Positions 56,872 to 64,000 of a stretch of 64,000 bases of DNA are shown here, one piece after another. The translations under genes and the position numbers were made by a program. Location of the stretch: contig NC_068367.1 of NCBI RefSeq assembly GCF_020536995.1, positions 66,061,993 through 66,125,992 on the forward strand, given 5' to 3'. Under the pieces are notes generated by a model. It was not told where the DNA came from. It did no database searches and was given only the letters and a program-made list of their open reading frames with translations. Positions within the stretch are counted from its first letter, which is position 1; each line of letters opens with the position of its first letter. This DNA comes from Dreissena polymorpha. Lineage: Eukaryota; Mollusca; Bivalvia; Myida; Dreissenidae.

Positions 56872-58770
56872 ATGGCTCTGGGAAAACCGGGCTTAATGCA
56901 TTGTGCGATAAGTGTCGTCACCGGACTGCACAGACTTAATGCATTGTGCGATAAGTGTCGTCCCAGGACTGCACAGGCTTAATGCATTGTGTGTTAAGTG
57001 TCGTCCCAGGACTGCAGGCTTAATGCATAGTGTGTTTAGTGTCGTCACAGGACTGCTCAGGCTTAATGCATAGTGTGTTTAGTGTCGTCCCAGGACTGCA
57101 CAGGCTTAATGCATTGTGTGTTAAGTGTCGTCCCAGGACTGCAGGCTTAATGCAGTGTGTGTTAAGTGTCGTCACAGGACTGCTCAGGCTTAATGCATTG
57201 TGTGTTAAGTGTCGTCCCAGGACTGCAGGCTTAATGCATAGTGTGTTTAGTGTCGTCCCAGGACTGCACAGGCTTAATGCATTGTGTGTTAAGTGTCGTC
57301 CCAGGACTGCACAGGCTTAATGCATTGTGTGTTAAGTGTCGTCCCAGGACTGCAGGCTTAATGCATAGTGTGTTTAGTGTCGTCCCAGGACTACACAGGC
57401 TTAATGCATTGTGTGTTAAGTGTCGTCCCAGGACTGCACAGGCTTAATGCATTGTGTGTTTAGTGTCGTCACAGGGCTGCACAGGCTTAATGCATTGTGT
57501 GTTAAGTGTCGTCCCAGGACTACACAGGCTTAATGCATTGTGTGTTAAGTGTCGTCCCAGGACTACACAGGCTTAATGCATTGTGTGTTAAGTGTCGTCC
57601 CAGGACTGCACAGGCTTAATGCATAGTGTGTTTAGTGTCGTCCCAGGACTACACAGGCTTAATGCATTGTGTGTTAAGTGTCGTCCCAGGACTGCTCAGG
57701 CTTAATGCATTGTGTGTTAAGTGTCGTCCCAGGACTGCACAGGCTTAATGCATTGTGTGTTAAGTGTCGTCCCAGGACTGCTCAGGCTTAATGCATTGTG
57801 TGTTAAGTGTCGTCCCAGGACTGCTCAGGCTTAATGCATTGTGTGTTAAGTGTCGTCCCAGGACTGCACAGGCTTAATGCATTGTGTGTTAAGTGTCGTC
57901 CCAGGACTGCACAGGCTTAATGCATTGTGTGTTAAGTGTCGTCCCAGGACTGCTCAGGCTTAATGCATTGTGTGTTTAGTGTCGTCCCAGGACTACACAG
58001 GCTTAATGCATTGTGTGTTAAGTGTCGTCCCAGGACTGCACAGACTTAATGCATTGTGTGTTAAGTGTCGTCCCAGGACTGCACAGGCTTAATGCATAGT
58101 GTGTTTAGTGTCGTCCCAGGACTGCACAGGCTTAATGCATTGTGTGTTAAGTGTCGTCCCAGGACTGCTCAGGCTTAATGCATTGTGTGTTAAGTGTCGT
58201 CCCAGGACTGCTCAGGCTTAATGCATTGTGTGTTCAGTGTCGTCCCAGGACTGCACAGGCTTAATGCATTGTGTGTTAAGTGTCGTCACAGGGCTGCACA
58301 GGCTTAATGCATTGTGTGTTAAGTGTCGTCCCAGGACTGCACAGGCTTAATGCATTGTGTGTTAAGTGTCGTCCCAGGACTGCACAGGCTTAATGCATAG
58401 TGTGTTTAGTGTCGTCACAGGGCTGCACAGGCTTAATGCATTGTGTGTTAAGTGTCGTCCCAGGACTGCACAGGCTTAATGCATTGTGTGTTAAGTGTCA
58501 TCACAGGGCTGCTCAGGCTTATCAGGAAAGATGCTTTTTCACAGATTGGATTTGTGTTTAAACAAAAAAATTCAAAAAAGCGGAAAGTTGCATCCCTATT
58601 ATGACAAGGATAATTTGGGCCGACACTTCATGCAGCCCAATAATCCCATTTATGTGAATTTTTTAAGGAAGTCTCTTATCAAAATCCTGTCTTGGGGAAA
58701 GTGTCGTCCCTCGTTAGCCTGTGCGGACTGCGTAGGCTAGTCTGGGACGACGCTTTACACACACATTATT
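56872..58770 (+). repeat. 43-bp satellite array (about 37 units) inside family-K MITE ends
   Basis: The unit AGGCTTAATGCATTGTGTGT + TAAGTGTCGTCCCAGGACTG + CAC fills about 56895-58515. 41-bp variants lack CA, and base variants (TTAAG/TTTAG; CTGCAC/CTGCTC/CTACAC) are interspersed. The left edge (CTCTGGGAAAACCGGGCTTA) and the right portion (AGCGGAAAG, then GTGTCGTCCC, GCCTGTGCGGACTGCGTAGG, CTAGTCTGGGACGACGC) are the two halves of the family-K MITE. Open frames through it are repetition artefacts. It is not a CRISPR: there are no spacers. Confidence 0.9.
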
Positions 58771-59429
58771 ACGCCTTTACTGACAGACAAGGTTAGTTTT
58801 AATACCTTAACGGTTGATTACATTTTAATGTTTCTGCTATTTACAAATCAAGCTAGTAACATTCATATAGAATATAGTATGTTTGGCTTTGTTGTGATAT
58901 CTCATTATGTCCGTAAACCCAAATAATGCCCACAGTGACATTTTAATTGAGCATTTCAAGGAATTGAAACACACGTACATTTTTTTGTCTGAACAATTAT
59001 TTTGTTATGAGTGATAACAGTAGATATTATCAAATGCTAAACCTTGCCCCTATTCAGTATTTTTACATAATAAAAACAATTCTAGCCCTGTGCTATATAA
59101 TGCTTATATTCAACCATTTATTTTTCTCTAGGTTATAGCTTGGTGTGCTATTTTAAATTAATTGATCAATCAGATATTTATCAATCTACTTTTTCTTTTA
59201 ATTAGGTAAATAAATCAACTTTCCTGTATCAATTTGTAAAGAACGCCCACTATCTTCATTCGGTAAAATATTTGCGATAACTTACTTTAATAATGAATTG
59301 CATAAATCATAATTCCCAACAAGTGTTTGGTTCTAAAAAAAAATTATGAGGAAAACTTTACTGCTGTCACTTGCTTTCTTAATGAATTGCAAAACTCAAC
59401 ATCTCCAAGTGTTTTGTATCTATTGCTTT

Positions 59430-59704
59430 TTGTCCCCTACCGGTGAAACTGGAGGGGACTTATGGTTTGCGCTCCATCTGTCAGTCTGTCTGTCAGTCTA
59501 TCTGTCAGTCCGTCACACTTTTCTGAATCCTGCGATAACTTTAAAAGTTCTTCATATTTTTTCATGAAACTTGCAACATGGATAGATGGCAATATGGAGA
59601 CTATGCATGTCATTTTATTGTGTTCCTACGTCGAGAATTCTGGTTGCTATGGCAACAAATATAAAACATACTGACAATGGTGGAGTTTCACCGGTAGGGG
59701 ACAA
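59430..59704. mobile_element. Short element with perfect ~21-bp terminal inverted repeats
   Basis: The left end TTGTCCCCTACCGGTGAAAC and the right end GTTTCACCGGTAGGGGACAA are exact inverse complements. 275 bp long, with a 'gtcagtctgtctgtcagtc' tract after the head as in the other tandem-core families. It is non-coding. Confidence 0.75.
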
Positions 59705-59889
59705 TATTGCTTGGCAATCTCTTTTTATGTGGGGATCTTTACAAGTGAGCAACCAAAGAGTTTTACTTGTATCAAATAACCACAGCTAGAGTTCTTTCCT
59801 TATCAGTGTGACTGTTATTATTTGTGTTTGTTTTAATGTAAGATTTTATGAATGAAACAATGTTGAGAAAAAGTTTGAATTGTTTATTT

Positions 59890-59998
59890 GAGCCTGGCTC
59901 TGTGAAAAACTGGGCTTTATGCATGTGCGTAAAGTGTAGTACCAGATTATCATGTGCAGTCTGCAAAGGCTAATCAGGGGCGATACTTTCTCAGGCTC
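59890..59998. mobile_element. Family-K MITE, half copy
   Basis: GAGCCTGGCTCTGTGAAAAA, then CTGGGCTTTATGCATGTGCG and CTGTGCAGTCTG-like hairpin text, ending GGGGCGATACTTTC. Only the left half of the family is present. From 60000 to 60740 no gene was recognised. Confidence 0.6.
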
Positions 59999-60739
59999 TT
60001 AAATCATATATTGTTATTTGTATAGGGTGTTAACAAAATTGGTATGTATACCAAAAGGAAAGATATTATGGTACATAATAAGTTATAAATATATATTTGG
60101 TACCAAAATCGTGTTTTGCAGATATATTAAACATGCTGTTTTATAGTATAAATATTATATGTGTGTCATGTCATATTTGTTTATTGTATGTATTGTTACA
60201 AAATCAAATAAATTGTTTTGTTTGTATGGATCCAAAAAAAACAACACACGACTGTGTGTTCAGAGATGTGTTCTGATATAGGTGGCCGTACGCGAACCCT
60301 CTGTCCATCATCATGTCTGTCTGTCAGTTCGAAGGTCCGTCCACAAATTTGTCCACACAATTTGTCAGACGGGGAGGGCTTTAAACTAAAATGTCTTGAC
60401 AACAAAGCTGATAAATATTTGTTCTAAATATGTTTAATGTATACATGTTATAACTTTGTGTTTGAAGTGGGAAATGATTTAATATGCTAAAAGTTAGTAT
60501 TATCAATACATGTATTATATTCCTAAGTATTCAAAACAAACAAAAACTTCGACAACAAAAGGGAAGCGTATATTTGTCATAAATGAATGTGGATGTTTGA
60601 ATTTAAATGGCGTTTATGTATGCATTCCACTTGACTGTGTACTAATCGAATCACTGTTGATACATGCCAGTGTACATATCCCAAACAACCTTAATTAACA
60701 TAACCACATAGTCACATAGTTTCAAAAAGTCACTTCCAT

Positions 60740-61102
60740 TTAGTTAGCTTCATAATATCTTAAACGTCTTGAGTGACATCGACCGCTGGAAACTGCGCGT
60801 TTAAGTTTCCCGCGCACTACGTTATCAGCAGACGCCGCTATCACGGCATGGGCGTTAACAACCTCCATGTAGTTTCTATAGGCCGCGGTTTCGCGTGTAG
60901 TGACGTCATTGTGCTGGTAAAACACCAGCCGGTCCGTGTCCACCAGAAGTCCCGACTGAATAGCTTTTGACACATCCGCTGTATTACGATATTTGACGAC
61001 CCAGCGGGCTTCAACACCTGGTCGCGATGACCGGATATCGTGGGGATCGAACTGGATACTTCGCACCGGAACGTTGAGTTGAGTCTGTATTAGGTACTGC
61101 AC
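60740..61102 (-). CDS. Probable terminal coding exon of an unrecognised host gene
   Basis: The minus-strand frame is open for about 120 codons and markedly GC-richer than the surroundings. It has natural-looking composition (RSIQFDPHDI, EARWVVKYRNTADVSKAIQS, DTDRLVFYQHNDVTTRETAA, KLKRAVSSGRCHSRRLRYY). There is no ATG near its start. AACAG/GTGCAG and GTGCAG/TACC offer possible acceptors at about 61096-61103, so 5' exons should lie at higher coordinates. The strand/helix pattern (beta, helix with ADVSKAIQSG, beta) recalls a ferredoxin-like or RRM-type fold, but that is weak inference. It stops at 60740. Confidence 0.5.
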   Translation of the reverse strand: MQYLIQTQLNVPVRSIQFDPHDIRSSRPGVEARWVVKYRNTADVSKAIQSGLLVDTDRLVFYQHNDVTTRETAAYRNYMEVVNAHAVIAASADNVVRGKLKRAVSSGRCHSRRLRYYEAN

Positions 61103-61114
61103 CTGTTCGTGATT

Positions 61115-61600
61115 TTATAAGTAGTGGTTGTAGTAGGGGTAGTAGTCATAGCAGCAACAGCAGCAATAGCGGTAGACGCAGTAATAGTAGTATTACTGGA
61201 TATGCTGGTTGCTGTAGTAGAAGCATTCTTAATTTATTTTTCCTCATAATTATTATTAGAAGTAATACTAGCATTAGCAACAGTGGTTATTGCAGTTATT
61301 TCTATCGTATACAGAATTCTTTTCTCTTACGCAAGATGAAATTTTTAAAACTGAACTCCACATATAAACGCTACAAATCGGTATAAAGTAAGAACATGTC
61401 AACCTAGATTATAAAACTCCAAACATTCGGAGCGTACGCCTTTATTCTTTATTTACTTTCATTTTTAAACCCTTTTTTCTCATATACAGAATTCTATTCT
61501 TCTAAGCAAGATGTAGTTTTAAAAACTGATCTCCAATTATAAACGCTTCAAATCGGTATAAAGAACGAACATGTTAACCGTAAATCTAGATTCTAAAACG
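61115..61600. repeat. AGY-rich tract and ~175-bp direct repeat
   Basis: 61115-61220 is a degenerate AGT/AGC trinucleotide tract. The segments 61308-61415 and 61482-61600 are direct copies (ATACAGAATTCT, GCAAGATG, 'tttaaaactga', 'tataaacgct.caaatcggta', 'aagaac.aacatgt.aacc'). The region is otherwise AT-rich with no gene. Confidence 0.6.
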
Positions 61601-62547
61601 GTATGATATTTGCAAAAGTTAAAGTTATAACTCGCTGCCCAAATCATAAAAGAACTCTTTATATATATATTTATATATATCTGAAAGCTACGAAACGTAG
61701 GCTTTCTAATGATATATGGGTTCATCCAAATGTATAGGTTACATTACACTAAATCATTGTGTATCCCTCCGTGGTCCATTCGAAAGTAGTGCCTATTTCT
61801 AAAGAGTTCCTTTTCTCTTCTTGAATATAAGCCATTTAACAATGTGAGACATGTCTTTTGTGGTTATTTGTAATATCCTGTATGTGTCTGGAGTACTTTG
61901 ATGCCTTGGATTGGAAGCTAACTTAAAAGATGAACTTTTGAGGGTGTGTTTTGTATTGTGTGGGGCTTTTGTGGAAATTAGGATTCCGAAACACGTTTTT
62001 CTACGGTGGGTTCATTCGACAGCGATTTACTTTCTTAGAAGTTGCGAGACGGTATGTTTTTGATTGCAATTATTGGAAGATGACAGATCCATCTTTAAAA
62101 TGATACCAGGTTCGGAAAAATTGATACGTCGGAAAGGCAAGAAAAATGCTGTGAAAGTTGTCAGTTTTATAATGGGACCCTATGGGAATCGGAATTAGTG
62201 TAATATAACCTTTAAAAAGCACATTTACTGCAATGTCAAGGTCACATGGATTCGTCTGCAAGCGAGACAAGTAGAAAATGAATTTTAATGAATGTTTTGA
62301 TGATTTGGGTGCTAAAATAGATGAGAGGTGTCAATATTTTGGTCCAAATGGATGTTTTAGGTGGTTTTGGACTGTTCCGGATGGGTGGGGGACCTGGTAT
62401 GGACAAGTAAGGGTAACATTTCCAACAAATCTTAAATGTAAATATTATTATGTCCATAGATTGAAGTTTCAGGTGGAGAGCAAGATGAAAAATATGCAAA
62501 ATTACATGCATGCAACCCATTTATGCCATTTTTCTCTTTGTTTGTAG

Positions 62548-63872
62548 GCCTGACCGTTTGTCCTTGAGCCGTAGATGGTCAACAATCCGCTAGCTGTCTT
62601 GCTCTGACTGGTGCACTGGACATGATTTCAATGTGAGTCATCATACTGATTGTTTAATTAACACATGAATTTCAGTTTGTTCGTTAAAGTACTAACTTAG
62701 CTGTGTATTTTTACAGTGGACGTAGTGGTGCGGTGCAGGTGGTAGACTAGGTATTTCCATATATACACTATGTTTACAGAATTGCGGCCAGCTGATGAGT
62801 TAATAGCACTAGTTCTTCAGACAAATAACTTTTTTTTCAACCTATAAAGCATATTTAGCTGTAGTTGGGGCCAATTAGCTGTAAGATCTGGCTTTTGTTC
62901 TGTTAAGCCCTTAGAGTAATGAATTTCAGAGTGAAGACCATAGCGCCTTTTCCTAGTCAAGTATCGGGCAGCTGTATGTCTTTTCAGAAATGCACATGTC
63001 TTTTTAAGCATGTCATTGTGTTTGCTTTTAATAAGATAGGCAATAAACTCATCACCTTTAGACAAATGAGCATCTGTAAATTCAGATTTCACTATTTCAG
63101 AGTCAGCCAGACCATGATTGAGCTTAAGGGTTGTGCTGCGGATGCAGCCTGTGCAGTTCCGGGAGAAAGTCACTGTCTCGGGCAATGCGGTCTGGTATCA
63201 GGTAAGCACTATTGAAAGCCTCACACTTTTGGGGGGTCTGAAGCCTTGTGCTGTCAATGCGATCTGGTTCAAGTACAATAAGAATGCATTCTCAAAGCAG
63301 TACTTCATCAGATATGGTTATCTTAAGCTTACAGTTCGCGGGCAGATATGACTTCGATTTGTTCTTGCTAGCAGAACCCCTACAGGCCAAACTATGCGTT
63401 AAGCACTATTTTCCACAGCAACCCTTGCAGACAGAAAAACAATACTTAAAATTACTTCTGGCATTTAATTTCTAATTTCCTACATATCTCTTTTGTATGT
63501 TTGTTTGCCCTTTTTAACTCTGACATGCCATCTTGCTCACATTGATGGAGCATACCTGTTTTTGTTTAGAACCAAGTCCCCGGCTGCTCGAGTTTGCCGT
63601 GTCAATAATGAGAAAGCCATGGCATGATGTCTCCTCTATGTGTTTCCTTATCTCAGTGTTGAACATAATTGCCAGTTTCAGGGGCCTAAACATTTTATTT
63701 TATTAAAGGTCTGGATGATCCTTGCCTGACTGCGGGTTTGTGTACACCTCAATCCGACTCTGTGTCCTGAACAGAGGCCGCAGTGGTGCAGCGCTTGTGG
63801 ACGATCCATCAACATCCTGAAAGGTCAACACTACACCAAGCTGGGAAAATTGATCCTGATAGTCATCCCCAG
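62548..63872 (+). other. Exon-like islands at the right edge (unrecognised locus)
   Basis: GC-richer islands with splice-like borders: 62548-62632 (TTTGTTTGTAG / GTGAGT), 62718-62749 (TTTTTACAG start), 63101-63201 (CACTATTTCAG / GTAAGC) and 63709-63872 (TATTAAAG / GTAGTG). 62718-62748 and 63773-63805 share a peptide-level match, GRSGAVQVVD versus GRSGAALVDD. 63140-63201 (REKVTVSGNAVWYQ) and 63240-63285 (LKPCAVNAIWFKYNK) are also alike. No frame is long enough to name a product. It may be a gene running off the window, its decayed copy or a non-coding transcript. Confidence 0.3.
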
Positions 63873-64000
63873 GTAGTGGAATGAATGTTCACTGAACTAC
63901 AGAGGAATCACACCCAAATGACTTTCCTGCCACGACATTAGTGTGGCCACTCGCGTAGGAATTCCTTAGCAAACATGCTCTTTTGCATGGTGACTGTGGA

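Noticed and set aside
57030-57447. Open frames of 68-96 codons with repeated CLVSSQDC / CVKCRPRT peptides
   Set aside because: They are reading frames through the 43-bp satellite (unit plus small variants keep them open), not genes.
56895-58515. CRISPR-like regular spacing
   Set aside because: The whole unit is repeated with no unique spacers, and the sequence is animal nuclear DNA; it is a satellite derived from a MITE.
62278-62547. 89-codon frame with CFRWFWTVPDGWGTWYGQV
   Set aside because: Tryptophan-rich and without splice or start support; overlaps another frame on the opposite strand and looks like chance in low-complexity text.
62817-63185. 122-codon minus-strand frame
   Set aside because: It runs antisense to exon-like islands with plus-strand splice borders, and has no recognisable domain or codon bias; left unannotated.

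Overview
The window is animal nuclear DNA and looks like a bivalve mollusc. It is AT-rich, almost entirely non-coding and packed with interspersed repeats. Several repeat families begin with short palindromic headers (for example ATGCCCCCCTTCGAAG or AACCAGGTTTTCCGAAGG) followed by tandem units full of AGGTCAAGGTCA, as I know from venerid/dreissenid-type bivalves. A RING-less B-box/NHL (TRIM-like) gene fits the large bivalve expansion of that family. I cannot name the species from the sequence alone.

Layout. 1-3.9 kb: 27-bp minisatellite, two nested tandem-core repeats and a LINE reverse-transcriptase scrap. 3.9-9.2 kb: a two-gene DNA transposon with recognisable terminal inverted repeats. Its left gene encodes a SAP + SWIM + YqaJ-nuclease protein (one internal frame shift). 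Its right gene, convergent, is a complete two-exon THAP + DDE transposase. The pairing matches the ISL2EU branch of the PIF/Harbinger group and is the most system-like content of the window. 9.4-29 kb: no host gene recognised; a series of non-autonomous DNA elements, several nested inside one another with readable target-site duplications, plus a tRNA-Ser-like gene inside one of them.

29.6-40.0 kb: one complete host gene, three coding exons, 552 aa, two B-box zinc fingers, coiled coil and NHL-type propeller, with a poly(A) signal. Its 6.8 kb first intron holds a large TC/TCCC/TA microsatellite and many repeats. 40-51 kb: exon-like islands with good splice sites but short reading frames (a possible second gene or long non-coding transcript), a hAT-type element with a perfect 8-bp duplication, and a 53-bp tandem array. 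51-60 kb: repeats, a 430-bp palindromic element and a 43-bp satellite of about 37 units. The 53-bp and 43-bp arrays both appear to have grown from the core of the same short palindromic element family. 60-64 kb: a GC-rich probable terminal exon on the minus strand, a duplicated AT-rich segment, and further exon-like islands at the right edge.

The two transposon proteins presumably act together in transposition; the TRIM-like gene and the exon islands are independent host loci. No database search was possible, so family names rest on motifs read by eye.
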